A DNA stretch of 34,909 nt from Acidimicrobiia bacterium (GCA_024762335.1 JANTHO010000024.1:1-34909); one strand, 5' to 3'. Shown: positions 1-9,251, counted from the stretch's first letter. Numbers and translations: made by a program. The notes: a model not told the origin generated them from the letters alone.

Positions 1-3
1 GAC

Positions 4-27
4 GCGATCGAGCTGTTGCTCGATCGC
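4..27. other. Perfect 10-bp hairpin
   Basis: GCGATCGAGC (4-13) and GCTCGATCGC (18-27) are exact reverse complements separated by TGTT. No T-run follows on either strand, so it is not a textbook intrinsic terminator. It lies about 135 bases beyond the stop codon of the mutase gene and could end that transcript or one from a neighbour outside the window. Confidence 0.55.
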
Positions 28-93
28 AGAGGGGGCTTCCCGAGGGGCCGCGGCTGGAGCCCGGTTCCGTCCGGCTTTTCTGCCTCCCAGAGG

Positions 94-140
94 CCCCCTC
101 TGCCCTCCGGGCATCTCCCCCACCCCGGCGGTGGGGGAGA
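94..140 (+). repeat. Dispersed hairpin repeat, copy 1
   Basis: Positions 94-121 match 19193-19220 exactly in reverse complement (28 bases). The block runs directly into a hairpin: TCTCCCCCACC (114-124), loop CCGGC, GGTGGGGGAGA (130-140), an 11-bp perfect stem. The copy near 19 kb has the same outer stem but a different, still fully paired inner stem. It sits between the mutase stop codon and the window edge, in non-coding sequence. It resembles REP/BIME-like intergenic repeats. No transposase is nearby. Confidence 0.75.
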
Positions 141-160
141 AAGGGAACCCGTTCCGTGCC

Positions 161-1723
161 TCAGGAGAAACGAGGATTGCGGTAGGTGCCGAAGACATCG
201 CGAAGGGCGGCTGACACTTCACCGACGGTTGCGCCGAGCCTGAGCGCCTCACGGATCGGGTAGAGGAGGTTGCCGTCACCCTGCGCATCCCTGCCGACCG
301 CATCGAGAGCGGAGGCGACGGCCGCCGTATCCCGCTCGGAGCGGAACCTCTCGAGACGATCGATCTGGTCCCTTTCGAGTGTCGGATCGACGCGGAGAAC
401 CGTATGGTCGCCGATCTCTTCCGTCTGGAACCGATTCACGCCGACGACCACGGCTTCGCCGGACGCGGCCGCACGGGCGTACTCGTAGGCGGCATTCTCG
501 ATCTCCCGTTGCTGGAATCCGCTCTCGATCGCCGCAACCGCGCCGCCGAACTCGTCGATCCGACCGATGAGAGCCAGTGCCTCGGCCTCGAGTCGATCCG
601 TCATGGCCTCGACGTAGTAGGAGCCGGCGAGGGGATCGATGACGTCGGGAACGCCCGACTCGTATCCGAGGATCTGCTGGGTCCGCAGGGCGATCGTCAC
701 CGCTTCCTGCGTGGGAAGCCCGAGGGCCTCATCGTACGAATTCGTGTGAAGCGATTGCGTTCCCCCGAGTACCGCGGCCAGAGCCTGATACGCGGTGCGA
801 ACAACGTTGTTATGCGGCTGCTGTGCCGTCAGCGTGCTTCCGGCGGTTTGCGTGTGGAACCGCATCCGCCATGACGCCGGATCGCCGGCTCCGACTCGAT
901 CGCGCATGAGCACGGCCCAGAGACGCCGTGCAGCCCTGAACTTCGCTGCTTCCTCGAACAGGTCGTTGTGGGCGTTCCAGAAGAACGACAGCCGCGGTGC
1001 GAACACGTCCACATCGAGCCCGGCCGATCGTGCCGCCTCCACGTAGGCAAGACCGTTCGCAATCGTGAACGCGATCTCCTGTGCCGCTGTGGAACCGGCC
1101 TCCCGGATGTGATACCCACTGATCGAGATCGTGTTCCATCTCGGCAGTTGTCGGGCACAGTACGCGAAGACGTCGGTCACGAGCCGCATCGAAGGCTGCA
1201 CCGGATAGATGTAGGTACCGCGAGCGATGTACTCCTTGAGAATGTCGTTCTGGATCGTGCCGCGAATCTCGTCGGGCTCGACCCCCTGCTCCCTCGCAAC
1301 GAGTTCGTACAGAAGCAAGAGGATGGGCGCCGTCGAATTGATCGTCATCGACGTCGTGACGTCGCCGAGCGGAATTCGATCGAAGAGCCGCCGCATGTCG
1401 TCGATCGAATCGATCGCGACACCCACCTTTCCGACCTCTCCCGCGGCCATCGCATCGTCCGAGTCGAGACCCATCTGGGTTGGGAGATCGAACGCCACGG
1501 AGAGACCCGTCTGCCCGGCCTCGAGCAGGGACCGGAACCGCTCGTTGGTCGCCGCAGCGTCCCCGAACCCGGCGTACTGACGCATCGTCCAGAGGCGCTT
1601 CGTGTACATGGTCGGGTACGGGCCGCGGGTGAACGGAAAGGATCCGGGCATGCCGAGCGCCCGCTCCGGGTCCCACTGTCGCAGGTCGTGTGGTCCGTAG
1701 ACGTTCCGGTCGTTGTCGCTCAT
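161..1723 (-). CDS. Methylmalonyl-CoA mutase, large (catalytic) subunit
   Basis: This is the TIM-barrel subunit of an adenosylcobalamin-dependent acyl-CoA mutase, which interconverts (R)-methylmalonyl-CoA and succinyl-CoA. It has 520 residues and ends before any B12-binding domain, so it must pair with a separate small subunit that is not in this window. The substrate-specificity residues point to methylmalonyl-CoA rather than isobutyryl-CoA. Tyr50 in WTMRQYAGF and Arg168 in [13 protein letters not shown] align with Tyr89 and Arg207 of the Propionibacterium enzyme (constant offset of 39), where isobutyryl-CoA mutases carry Phe and Gln. His205 in SGYHIREAG matches catalytic His244. The ATG at 1723 has only a weak, distant GGAG upstream. 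It is divergent from the penicillin-binding protein gene. The adenosyltransferase that makes its cofactor lies at 10700-11242. A related acyl-CoA mutase with another substrate is possible. Confidence 0.93.
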   Translation of the reverse strand: MSDNDRNVYGPHDLRQWDPERALGMPGSFPFTRGPYPTMYTKRLWTMRQYAGFGDAAATNERFRSLLEAGQTGLSVAFDLPTQMGLDSDDAMAAGEVGKVGVAIDSIDDMRRLFDRIPLGDVTTSMTINSTAPILLLLYELVAREQGVEPDEIRGTIQNDILKEYIARGTYIYPVQPSMRLVTDVFAYCARQLPRWNTISISGYHIREAGSTAAQEIAFTIANGLAYVEAARSAGLDVDVFAPRLSFFWNAHNDLFEEAAKFRAARRLWAVLMRDRVGAGDPASWRMRFHTQTAGSTLTAQQPHNNVVRTAYQALAAVLGGTQSLHTNSYDEALGLPTQEAVTIALRTQQILGYESGVPDVIDPLAGSYYVEAMTDRLEAEALALIGRIDEFGGAVAAIESGFQQREIENAAYEYARAAASGEAVVVGVNRFQTEEIGDHTVLRVDPTLERDQIDRLERFRSERDTAAVASALDAVGRDAQGDGNLLYPIREALRLGATVGEVSAALRDVFGTYRNPRFS

Positions 1724-1760
1724 GCGCGCCGTGCTCCAAGGTCTATCGGGGGTCGGCTCC

Positions 1761-1766
1761 TATGCT
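1761..1766 (+). promoter_or_regulatory. Possible -10 element for the penicillin-binding protein gene
   Basis: TATGCT lies in the 90-base divergent spacer (1724-1813), about 50-60 bases before the start codon. No convincing -35 box accompanies it. The rest of the spacer holds no other clear signal. Confidence 0.25.
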
Positions 1767-1813
1767 TTTTCCAGGCCGATGGTACCTGCGGGAACCCGGA
1801 CACCTGCTGAAAC

Positions 1814-4321
1814 GTGAGATATCCGATGGATCCGAACATCCACCAAGCCCACAGGGCCGACCGGCGCCGGCGACGGTTGCCTGCGCTGCTCCTGCTCGCG
1901 ATCGTGATCATCGTCGGAGCGGGGTGGTTCGGACTGTTCGGATTCCTCGGCTCCAACGCAGCACTCGGCACCGTCGAAAGCCTCGAAGATCGGTACTTCT
2001 GCGATGTCTCCGCCGTCGACTTGTCGTTTCCCGACGTATCCAGGCTGTCGACCGTGTCAACGGCCGACGGTGTCGAACTCGGAAAGCTGTCCGAGCGCAA
2101 CAGTCAGCCGATACCACTCGGGGAGATGCCCGACCTGGTGGTTGGAGCGCTCCTGTCGGCTGAGGATCGCAGCTTCTACGATCACAGCGGCGTCGATTTC
2201 AAGGCCATCGTCAGGGCGGCGATCGGTGGAGCCGAGACGGGCGCTTCGACCATCACGCAGCAGGTCGTGAAGCAGAATTTCCTGACTGCAGACCGGACAC
2301 TGGAGCGCAAGATCTGCGAGGCGCAGATCGCCGCCGAACTCGAACGGCGTTACACCAAGGATCAGATCCTCGAGTTCTATGCGAACTCCGTCTACTTCGG
2401 ATCGAACGCGTACGGCGTGCAGGCCGCCTCTCAGGAGTACTTCGGCGTCGATCTCGACGAGCTGACGCTCGCACAGGCCGCAACGCTCGTGACTCCGATC
2501 CGAAACCCGACCTTCTACCACCCGAGAAACAACCCACAGAACTCGATTGCCGTAAGGAATCGGACGATCGATCGGATGGTGGCGAACGGATATGCAACCC
2601 CCGCTGAAGGGACGGCTGCGAAAGCGTCGCCCCTCGGTGTCGTGCCCCACGTCCAGCGCGAGGAACTCGACCCCCGGATCATGATCGCCGTGCGTCAGGA
2701 TCTCCTCGACTCGGACGAGTACGGACTGGGCGATACGTATGCCGAACGCAAGCACGCCCTCTTCGGATGCCCTGCCGCGGACGCAACCTGTTCCGGGGGC
2801 GGCGGCCTCCAAATCGAGACCACCGTCGACTACGACTTGCAGACGGAAGCGAATCGCATCCTCCGATCATGGTTCCGTCCCGAGTACAACGGCCCGACGG
2901 GCGCCATCGCCACGGTCGACAACGCAACGGGTGCCATCCGCGTCATCGCCTCCGGTGTGGACTTCGGCGACGATCTCGAATCCGGGCAGCGTCCATATGA
3001 CCTCGCCACCGGGGGTGCACGAAATGCCGGATCGGCATTCAAACCATTCACACTCGTGGCCGCTCTCGAGAACGGAGATCTCGCGGGACGTCCGGTGACG
3101 CTCGCATCCCTGTGGGACCGGTCGAGTCCTGCGGTCATCGACTGCGGGTTCCCCTGCACCGCCGACGGCAACATCTGGACGGTGAACAACGCCGGGGGCA
3201 ATGCGGGACACGATCTCCAGTCGCTCGAGGCCGCCACGTACAATTCGACGAACACCGTCTACGCCAGGTTGATCGACGCGATCGGACCGCAGGTGGTCGT
3301 CGACGCGGCCCGGCGCCTCGGCATCACATCGCCGTATCTGAAGCCGTATCCGGCGATCACCCTCGGCGCTGCTTCCGTCAGTCCCCTCGAGATGGCGGCG
3401 GCCTATTCGACGATCGCCAACTACGGCGAGCGGGCGGAGCCCTATCTCATCGAGCGCATCACCAACGCCCGGGGAGAAGTGATCTACGAACACGAGACCC
3501 GACGCGAGCCGGTGCTGTCCCATGCGATCGGTTCCGTCGTTGTCACGACGCTCGAGAAGGTCGTGTCACAGGGCACGGGCCGGCGGGCCGACATCGGACG
3601 TCCGCAGGCGGGGAAGACCGGAACCGCAACCGACAACACCGATGTCTGGTTCGCGGGGTTCGTGCCGCAGTTGACCACCGCAGTCTGGGTCGGATACGCC
3701 GACCGCCCCATCCCGTTGGAGCGTTTCACGATCTGGAACGATGCAGAGGGGAAGGAACAGTTCGTCAAGCGAGCGTTCGGCGGCACCGTGGCCGCGCCCG
3801 TCTGGAAGGAGTTCATGGAGTACGCGACCCGCGACCTCCCGGCGATCGACTTCCCTCCCGAGCCGGCCGGTGCCGATGTCTATCGTGTCGTACCGAGAGC
3901 CGTCGTACCGGACTTGACCGACATGACCACCGAGGAGATGGCAGATGCGGTCTTCGGCGTGGGCCTTCGCTTGAACCAGATCTCGGTGAATTCCTCGATG
4001 GCCGAAGGGGAGATCATTCAGATCACCCCGCGGCCGGGGACGGCGCTCAAACAGGGATCATCGGTGACCGTCCTCGTGTCGAACGGCATCCCGGAGGCGA
4101 TGCCCGCTCCCGACCTCATTGGGATCCCGATCACGGCGGTCTCGACGGAACTCAACAAGTTCCAAGATGACACCGGGATCCGCTTGACCTGGGAGGTCGA
4201 GTACCGGAATGTGAGCGAGTCCGGCCTCTGGGGCCTCGTCATCGCGACCGAACCCGCCCCGGGAACGCCGGTTGGGAACCAAGACACCATCAAGGTGATC
4301 GTTGGGAAGCAACCCGGCTAA
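1814..4321 (+). CDS. Class A penicillin-binding protein (transglycosylase/transpeptidase) with PASTA domains
   Basis: A bifunctional peptidoglycan synthase of 835 residues, anchored by one N-terminal membrane segment (about 23-47) behind an Arg-rich cytoplasmic tail. The GT51 glycosyltransferase region shows [13 protein letters not shown] and [15 protein letters not shown] plus [20 protein letters not shown]. The transpeptidase region has the serine motif SAFK (Ser407-Lys410), STN in YNSTNTVYA, and KTGT (Lys601). Two PASTA repeats follow at roughly residues 697-835, starting at [13 protein letters not shown] and [13 protein letters not shown]; these bind peptidoglycan or muropeptides in related actinobacterial and firmicute proteins. 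The start is GTG at 1814 or ATG at 1826; neither has a strong ribosome-binding site. An ABC exporter gene begins 29 bases after its stop. Confidence 0.93.
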   Translation: MRYPMDPNIHQAHRADRRRRRLPALLLLAIVIIVGAGWFGLFGFLGSNAALGTVESLEDRYFCDVSAVDLSFPDVSRLSTVSTADGVELGKLSERNSQPIPLGEMPDLVVGALLSAEDRSFYDHSGVDFKAIVRAAIGGAETGASTITQQVVKQNFLTADRTLERKICEAQIAAELERRYTKDQILEFYANSVYFGSNAYGVQAASQEYFGVDLDELTLAQAATLVTPIRNPTFYHPRNNPQNSIAVRNRTIDRMVANGYATPAEGTAAKASPLGVVPHVQREELDPRIMIAVRQDLLDSDEYGLGDTYAERKHALFGCPAADATCSGGGGLQIETTVDYDLQTEANRILRSWFRPEYNGPTGAIATVDNATGAIRVIASGVDFGDDLESGQRPYDLATGGARNAGSAFKPFTLVAALENGDLAGRPVTLASLWDRSSPAVIDCGFPCTADGNIWTVNNAGGNAGHDLQSLEAATYNSTNTVYARLIDAIGPQVVVDAARRLGITSPYLKPYPAITLGAASVSPLEMAAAYSTIANYGERAEPYLIERITNARGEVIYEHETRREPVLSHAIGSVVVTTLEKVVSQGTGRRADIGRPQAGKTGTATDNTDVWFAGFVPQLTTAVWVGYADRPIPLERFTIWNDAEGKEQFVKRAFGGTVAAPVWKEFMEYATRDLPAIDFPPEPAGADVYRVVPRAVVPDLTDMTTEEMADAVFGVGLRLNQISVNSSMAEGEIIQITPRPGTALKQGSSVTVLVSNGIPEAMPAPDLIGIPITAVSTELNKFQDDTGIRLTWEVEYRNVSESGLWGLVIATEPAPGTPVGNQDTIKVIVGKQPG

Positions 4322-4350
4322 TCCCCTCCGGCCCGGTAGCCTCGACGGAC

Positions 4351-6117
4351 ATGGATGAGGCACCGCTGAAACGGCTCTGGCGCTACGGGCGTCCATATCG
4401 GGGCCACATCGCGATGGCCACGGTGTGGTCGTTCCTGAACAAGGCGATGGACATCGCCCCACCGTTTCTCATCGGGATGGCGATCGACGTCGTGGTTCGG
4501 CGTGAGGGCTCGTTCCTCGCTTCGTTCGGTGTCGCGGATCCGCGATCCCAACTCGTCGTCCTCGCCGCACTGACCTTCACCGTATGGGCCCTCGAGTCGC
4601 TGTTCGAGTACCTGCTCGGGGTCTCATGGCGCAATCTCGCTCAGACGCTGCAACACGATCTGCGTGTCGACACCTACGCACACGTCCAGCACCTCGAACT
4701 CGGGTTCTTCGAGAGCAGGCGTTCCGGCGATCTGATGGCCGTCCTCAACGACGACGTGAACCAACTCGAACGGTTCCTCGACATCGGCGCCAACGAGGTG
4801 ATTCAGATGTTCACAACCGTCGTTCTGATCGGGTGGGCATTCTTCGCGATCGCCCCGTCGGTCGCGTGGCTCGCATTCCTCCCCGTCCCCGTGATCATCT
4901 GGGGGTCGTTCAGGTTCCAGCGGAGGATCGAACCCCGGTATGCGGCGGTGCGTGATCAGGCCGCCGTGATCAACTCGCAACTCGCCAACAACCTCGGCGG
5001 CATCACCACGATCAAGTCGTTCACCGCGGAGCAACGGGAAATCGAGCGGATCAGCGTGGAGAGCGATCGCTACCGGCAGGCGAACGCCGCAGCGATCCGG
5101 CTCTCCTCGGCATTCTCTCCCCTGATCCGGGTCGCCATTCTCGTCGGCTTCACCGCCACGCTCGTGTGGGGAGGCTTCCTCGTTCTCGATGGCGCCCTTG
5201 AAGTGGGGTTGTACTCGGTCATGGTGTTCCTCACGCAGCGACTCCTGTGGCCGCTCACGCGACTGGGCCAGACCTTCGACCTGTACCAGCGGGCGATGGC
5301 TTCGACCAGACGGATCTTCTCCGTCCTCGACACCGAACCGACGCTTCGCGACGGCCCGGGTGAAGTCGGGCCCGTTGCCGGTGATCTGTCGCTGTCGTCG
5401 ATCACGTTCGCATACGATCGCGGACATCCTGTACTCCGGGACGTCTCGATCGACATCCCCGCCGGCCAAACCACCGCGTTCGTCGGCCCGACGGGTTCGG
5501 GCAAGACGACGCTGATCAAGTTGCTCCTCCGCTTCTACGACCCCCATGAAGGATCGATCACACTCGACGGCGCCGACCTCCGGTCCCTCACACGTTCCGG
5601 CATCCGCACCGCAATGGCCCTCGTTTCGCAGGATGTCTTTCTGTTCCACGGCACGGTTGCCGAGAACATCGCATACGGAAAGCCGGACGCAACGGATGAG
5701 GAGATCGAGACGGCAGCACGGATCGCCGAAGCGCACAACTTCATCGCATCGCTCCCGCGGGGGTACGAGACGATCGTTGGAGAGCGCGGACAGAAACTGT
5801 CGGGCGGTCAGCGGCAGCGACTCTCCATCGCACGGGCGCTCGTTGCCGACTCACCGATCCTTCTCCTGGACGAGGCCACGTCCGCTGTCGACAATGAGAC
5901 CGAAGCTGCCATTCAACGTTCGCTGGCCAGAGTCTCCCGCGACCGGACCGTGGTCGTGATCGCCCACCGCCTCTCGACGATCCGCCATGCGGACCGGATC
6001 TACGTGATCTCCGATGGCCGTGTCGTCGAGTCGGGATCACACGATGAACTGGTCGGCCACGCCGGGATCTACCGGTCGCTGTGGGACGTCCAGACCGGCG
6101 AGGCCGTCGAGAGATGA
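4351..6117 (+). CDS. ABC transporter, fused membrane and ATPase domains (exporter type)
   Basis: A 588-residue half-transporter of the ABCB/MsbA architecture. The N-terminal membrane domain has about six helices over residues 20-310. It is followed by an ATPase domain with Walker [10 protein letters not shown] (379-387), signature [15 protein letters not shown] (from 483), Walker [13 protein letters not shown] and the H-loop in VVIAHRLST. It would act as a homodimer or with another half-transporter. Nothing in the sequence fixes the substrate; lipids, peptides or drugs are all possible. It lies 29 bases after the penicillin-binding protein gene and may be cotranscribed, but TAGCCT 8 bases before its ATG and the lack of a ribosome-binding site also allow a separate leaderless start. 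Confidence 0.92.
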   Translation: MDEAPLKRLWRYGRPYRGHIAMATVWSFLNKAMDIAPPFLIGMAIDVVVRREGSFLASFGVADPRSQLVVLAALTFTVWALESLFEYLLGVSWRNLAQTLQHDLRVDTYAHVQHLELGFFESRRSGDLMAVLNDDVNQLERFLDIGANEVIQMFTTVVLIGWAFFAIAPSVAWLAFLPVPVIIWGSFRFQRRIEPRYAAVRDQAAVINSQLANNLGGITTIKSFTAEQREIERISVESDRYRQANAAAIRLSSAFSPLIRVAILVGFTATLVWGGFLVLDGALEVGLYSVMVFLTQRLLWPLTRLGQTFDLYQRAMASTRRIFSVLDTEPTLRDGPGEVGPVAGDLSLSSITFAYDRGHPVLRDVSIDIPAGQTTAFVGPTGSGKTTLIKLLLRFYDPHEGSITLDGADLRSLTRSGIRTAMALVSQDVFLFHGTVAENIAYGKPDATDEEIETAARIAEAHNFIASLPRGYETIVGERGQKLSGGQRQRLSIARALVADSPILLLDEATSAVDNETEAAIQRSLARVSRDRTVVVIAHRLSTIRHADRIYVISDGRVVESGSHDELVGHAGIYRSLWDVQTGEAVER

Positions 6118-6148
6118 GACAAAGCTTTCGCGACTCAACTCATGCCTC

Positions 6149-6178
6149 TTGACGTTAGATAGGCATACTTGATATCTA
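6149..6178 (+). promoter_or_regulatory. Candidate promoter for the 6185 gene
   Basis: An unusually AT-rich patch for this window. TTGACG (6149-6154) and TATCTA (6173-6178) are 18 bases apart, and the ATG at 6185 is 6 bases further, which would give a leaderless or near-leaderless message. The last base of the -10 box is not the usual T. Confidence 0.4.
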
Positions 6179-6184
6179 TGAGGT

Positions 6185-6655
6185 ATGTCCTTTCCAGTCA
6201 CGGCGGCGTCCGGATCCGTTCCCAGAAACAGTGCTCGTCCTCCCACCGCTTCCGGGAATCCCGCGCCACCTCCGGGCGCCGCCGTTTCCTCCCGTCAGCA
6301 GCCCGTGCCCTACCTCTCCCACCGCTTGTGTGTCGAACCGGTCGTGTGGCACCACCCGTCATCGGGGTTCCCGACCCAGCACCCGTACGTGCGGAAGTTC
6401 TGGACGGCTGCGATCGGCCCGGGGGCGGTCGCCGACCTGATGCGTCTCGCCATCGCTGCGCAACGCGGCCGCTCCCTGCCCCTCCCCCCAACCGTCACGC
6501 TGCTCTCCAGAGAAGGACTCGTCGCCTGGAACGGCGACCAACTCTTCGCCCGTCTCGTCGTGCCGCCGGTTCCCAAACACCACCTACGCCGCATGGCCCC
6601 CGGCCTACGTCGCGAGCATTCGATGGCCGTCACGGACTTGCGCTCCGAAGCTTGA
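6185..6655 (+). CDS. Conserved actinobacterial protein of unknown function
   Basis: A 156-residue protein. The first 40 or so residues are rich in Pro, Ser and Ala and look disordered. The rest (about 43-150) looks like a folded domain with the segment HPYVRKFWTAAIGPGAVADL, a motif I associate with uncharacterised actinobacterial proteins. No catalytic motif, signal peptide or membrane helix is visible. The function is unknown. The next gene, a sirtuin, begins either 17 bases after the stop (GTG at 6673) or on the stop itself (TTG at 6652), so the two are probably cotranscribed. The ATG at 6185 is chosen because it follows the candidate promoter; the GAGG just before it is too close to act as a good ribosome-binding site. 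Confidence 0.65.
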   Translation: MSFPVTAASGSVPRNSARPPTASGNPAPPPGAAVSSRQQPVPYLSHRLCVEPVVWHHPSSGFPTQHPYVRKFWTAAIGPGAVADLMRLAIAAQRGRSLPLPPTVTLLSREGLVAWNGDQLFARLVVPPVPKHHLRRMAPGLRREHSMAVTDLRSEA

Positions 6656-6672
6656 GGCTCAAGACTCGTTCT

Positions 6673-7419
6673 GTGATCGAACGAGCAGCAGAGGCGCTCT
6701 CCACGAGCCGACGAATCCTGGTCTTCACCGGTGCCGGTATCTCGACCGAGTCCGGGATACCGGACTTCCGCGGACCTCAGGGCCTCTGGAAACGGTTCGA
6801 CCCGTCCGACTACACCTACAACCGCTACCTCACCGACAGGGAGTTTCGCGAGCAGTCATGGAAACGCCACTTCGAGTCCCCCTACCTGTCCGCCGTCCCG
6901 AACGATGCCCATCGGGCGGTGACGCTACTCTGGGAGTCGGGCCGATCGATCGGATGTGTGACGCAGAACATCGACGGACTCCACGCCGCTGCCGGCCTTC
7001 CGAATCGAGCCCTCGTCGAAGTCCACGGCAATGCGCACACCGCCCACTGCATCTCATGCGGAGCTGAGCCGACCCTCAGCGACATCGAACAGCGGTGGAG
7101 GTCGGGGGACACCGATCCCCGATGCGGAAGTTGCGGAGGAATTCTGAAAACGAAGATCGTGTACTTCGGTGAAGACCTGCCGACCGAGGCCATCGCGAGG
7201 GCGTGGCGCATGACCGAAGATGCGGATGCCGTCCTCGTCGTCGGATCATCCCTGTGCGTGTATCCGGCGGCTTTCATTCCGCTCGACGTCGTCGACCGCG
7301 GACATCCGCTCGTGATCGTCAATCAGGGTGCCACCGACCACGACTTCCGCGCCGCCGCCCTCATCGACGGTCCGGCCGCGACGGTTCTCCCCCTCCTGAT
7401 CGACCGTCTCCTTGCATGA
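6673..7419 (+). CDS. Sir2-family NAD-dependent protein deacylase (sirtuin)
   Basis: Removes acyl groups from lysine side chains using NAD, releasing nicotinamide and O-acyl-ADP-ribose. The 248-residue protein is the normal length of a compact bacterial sirtuin. NAD-binding motifs are FTGAGISTESGIPDFRG (from residue 18) and TQNIDGLH (97-104). The catalytic base is His118 in VEVHGNAHT. The zinc cysteines are 126, 129, 151 and 154 in two CxxC pairs. The Tyr/Arg pair that marks desuccinylases is not obvious, so the acyl preference is open. The start is uncertain: GTG at 6673 lacks a ribosome-binding site, and an in-frame TTG at 6652 would overlap the previous stop as TTGA, the same arrangement used by sufS in this window. 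The released nicotinamide could be recycled by the nicotinamidase at 25818. Confidence 0.92.
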   Translation: MIERAAEALSTSRRILVFTGAGISTESGIPDFRGPQGLWKRFDPSDYTYNRYLTDREFREQSWKRHFESPYLSAVPNDAHRAVTLLWESGRSIGCVTQNIDGLHAAAGLPNRALVEVHGNAHTAHCISCGAEPTLSDIEQRWRSGDTDPRCGSCGGILKTKIVYFGEDLPTEAIARAWRMTEDADAVLVVGSSLCVYPAAFIPLDVVDRGHPLVIVNQGATDHDFRAAALIDGPAATVLPLLIDRLLA

Positions 7420-7430
7420 CGACCGCGGGC

Positions 7431-7436
7431 TAACGT
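7431..7436 (+). promoter_or_regulatory. Candidate -10 box, leaderless start of the ThiF-like gene
   Basis: TAACGT followed by 7 bases and then the ATG at 7444, with no ribosome-binding site. It fits the TANNNT-N6/7-start pattern seen repeatedly in this window. Confidence 0.45.
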
Positions 7437-7443
7437 CTCTGCC

Positions 7444-8499
7444 ATGACGAAGGCGAGAGAACAAGCCCCCGCGGAGATCGATCTCGGTGCATTCGCGGCG
7501 ATCGTCGATCTCCGGGAGGGGGACGCGCTGACAGCCCAGATTCCGGGTTCAATCCGTGTCGGCCGAACCGACTACGCCCGGATCGCGAGCCTGATACCGG
7601 CCGAAGACGCGCCGATCCTCGTCTACTGCGGAATCGGCGAGGCATCGCGTATCGCAGCGAGGGAACTCACTCAACGCGGGTTCACCGGTGCGGTCTCTCT
7701 TCTCGGCGGTTTCCGTCGATGGAGATCTGAAGGACAACCGGTCACGACGATTGTCCCCGGGCGCGGCGGACGCTACGACCGGCACATGAGGTTGTCCGAA
7801 TTCGGCCCGGAAGGACACGCGCGGGTCCGCGCCGGTCGTGTCCTCGTGATTGGAGCGGGCGGTCTGGGGTCTCCGGTCATCGAATATCTCGCGGCCGCCG
7901 GAGTCGGAACGTTGGGCATCGTCGATGGTGATCGGGTCGACCAAGGCAACCTCCAGCGCCAGATCCTCTATGGAGAAGGCAGCGTCGGCATGCGAAAGAT
8001 CGATGCGGCCCGTGACCGGGTGGGCCGACTCAATTCCGACGTCGACGTCGTCCCCATCGCGTCGTGGCTCGATCCATCGAATGCCCACGAGCTCCTCGAT
8101 GGCTACCAGCTCGCCGTCGATGCGTCGGACAATTTCGCCACCCGTCTGGCTGTCAACGACGCCGCGGCGGAGATGGGGATCCCATTCATCCACGGTGCCG
8201 CTCTCCAGTGGGAGGGGATGGTCGCGGGTTTCGATCCCGGACCCGGTCCCTGCTACCGCTGTCTGTTTCCGGACCTTCCGGAGAACGAAGAGACGTGCAG
8301 CGATGTCGGCGTGCTCGGTCCGGTGACCGGCGTCATCGGGTCACTCATGGCCGTCGAAGCGATGAAACACCTCATCGGATCTCCTGATCGACTCGTCGAC
8401 CGCCTCGTCACGTATGATGCGAGATCGGCACGATTCACGACCTTGCGTATCGATCGGTCGATCTCCTGCCGGATCGACCACGGCTCCGTCAAATCATGA
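7444..8499 (+). CDS. Rhodanese-ThiF/MoeB fusion: sulfur-carrier protein adenylyltransferase
   Basis: A 351-residue E1-like enzyme expected to adenylate the C-terminal glycine of a ubiquitin-like sulfur carrier (MoaD or ThiS type) and pass sulfur to it. The rhodanese domain comes first (about 10-100), with active-site Cys62 in VYCGIGEASR. The ThiF/MoeB domain follows (about 110-340), with nucleotide loop GAGGLGS (137-143), the QRQ motif at 171-173, Lys185 and Asp229. The usual actinobacterial and eukaryotic enzymes (MoeZ, MOCS3) carry rhodanese at the C-terminus, so the order here is reversed. The first zinc CxxC is intact (CYRC, 270-273), but the second is reduced to one cysteine (Cys342). 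Its last 11 bases overlap the convergent CAP gene. No carrier-protein gene is nearby, so molybdopterin, thiamine or another thio-pathway cannot be chosen. Confidence 0.9.
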   Translation: MTKAREQAPAEIDLGAFAAIVDLREGDALTAQIPGSIRVGRTDYARIASLIPAEDAPILVYCGIGEASRIAARELTQRGFTGAVSLLGGFRRWRSEGQPVTTIVPGRGGRYDRHMRLSEFGPEGHARVRAGRVLVIGAGGLGSPVIEYLAAAGVGTLGIVDGDRVDQGNLQRQILYGEGSVGMRKIDAARDRVGRLNSDVDVVPIASWLDPSNAHELLDGYQLAVDASDNFATRLAVNDAAAEMGIPFIHGAALQWEGMVAGFDPGPGPCYRCLFPDLPENEETCSDVGVLGPVTGVIGSLMAVEAMKHLIGSPDRLVDRLVTYDARSARFTTLRIDRSISCRIDHGSVKS

Positions 8500-9184
8500 G
8501 CGGGAGATAGAGCGACCAGCCGGAGCGTTGGATCCTCTTGCTCGGAGCGGGTGCAGGAGAAGTGGTCGTGGTTGGGGAGATCCGTTTCGCGGGTGCCGAG
8601 GTCGTGGTCGTGGCCTTCGGCACGGTCGTGGTCGGCGCTGTCGTCGTCGGAGGCGCAGCCTCCGGAATCGTCGTGGTCGGCGCTGCCGTCGTCGGAGGTG
8701 CCGCCGGTGGTGCCGTCGTGGTGGTGGTCGTGGTCGGCGGAGGCGGAGTCGACCCCTTTCTCATGAAGATCACGGTGACCCAGAGTTGCCCGGAATCGGA
8801 TTGGGAGACACCGATACCGACGTAGTTGTAGTTGCCGAGGATGTTGCGCCGGTGCCCGGCCGAGTTCATGAACGCGGTGTGGAGACTATCGACCGATGGT
8901 CCGGCACCGACGTTCTCGGCAAGCGCTTCCCACCCGGATGCGACGGCGGCGAGATTGCTCGTGTGGTAGATCTCGCCCGCGGCCATCATCTCCGCGCTGT
9001 GGGCCCGTGCGTCGGGGACGAGTTCCGAACTCACAGCAACCGGCGGGAGACCGGCGGCAGCCCGGGATGCATTGATCTTCGAGAGGAACGCCCCTTCGGT
9101 ACCGGCCTGGGCCGGCACTGCCATTCCCATGGTCATCACCGCAAGGGTGAAGACAAGAATCAGGATCTTGCGGACGTTGCGCAT
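8489..9184 (-). CDS. Secreted CAP/SCP-domain protein with Thr/Pro-rich tail
   Basis: A 231-residue exported protein. The signal peptide covers residues 1-27 (positive MRNVRK, hydrophobic core, cleavage after AQA). The CAP domain (about 28-142) contains the family features RAHSAEMM, AENVGAG, GHRRNILGNYNYVGIG and LWVTVIFM. CAP proteins of bacteria are often extracellular, with proposed but mostly unproven roles. A low-complexity tail of Thr, Pro and Ala (about 145-215) follows, of a kind that often spans the cell wall or is glycosylated. No sorting signal or membrane anchor ends it. GGGAGG precedes the ATG at 9184. The 3' end overlaps the ThiF-like gene by 11 bases, leaving no room for a terminator between them. 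Confidence 0.88.
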   Translation of the reverse strand: MRNVRKILILVFTLAVMTMGMAVPAQAGTEGAFLSKINASRAAAGLPPVAVSSELVPDARAHSAEMMAAGEIYHTSNLAAVASGWEALAENVGAGPSVDSLHTAFMNSAGHRRNILGNYNYVGIGVSQSDSGQLWVTVIFMRKGSTPPPPTTTTTTTAPPAAPPTTAAPTTTIPEAAPPTTTAPTTTVPKATTTTSAPAKRISPTTTTSPAPAPSKRIQRSGWSLYLPLMI

Positions 9185-9202
9185 GGGCCCTCCCGAACAC
9201 GC

Positions 9203-9224
9203 AGAGCATTTCAGTCAATGCTCT
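9203..9224. promoter_or_regulatory. Perfect 8-bp inverted repeat upstream of the CAP gene
   Basis: AGAGCATT (9203-9210), spacer TCAGTC, AATGCTCT (9217-9224). It lies in the 67-base gap between the leucyl aminopeptidase stop (9252) and the CAP start (9184). It could be an operator for the CAP gene or a hairpin ending the upstream operon. No T-run follows. Confidence 0.4.
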
Positions 9225-9251
9225 ATGCATCGGGAGGACTGCGGGTGCGCT

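Noticed and set aside
16-243. Possible small gene or gene end at the left edge
   Set aside because: The frame runs through the hairpin repeat and into the antisense of the mutase gene. The first residues look protein-like, but too little is visible to support a coding call.
3112-4170. Long alternative-frame open reading frame inside the penicillin-binding protein gene
   Set aside because: Arg/His/Gly-rich composition typical of a frame shadow in high-GC DNA; the true frame has all family motifs.
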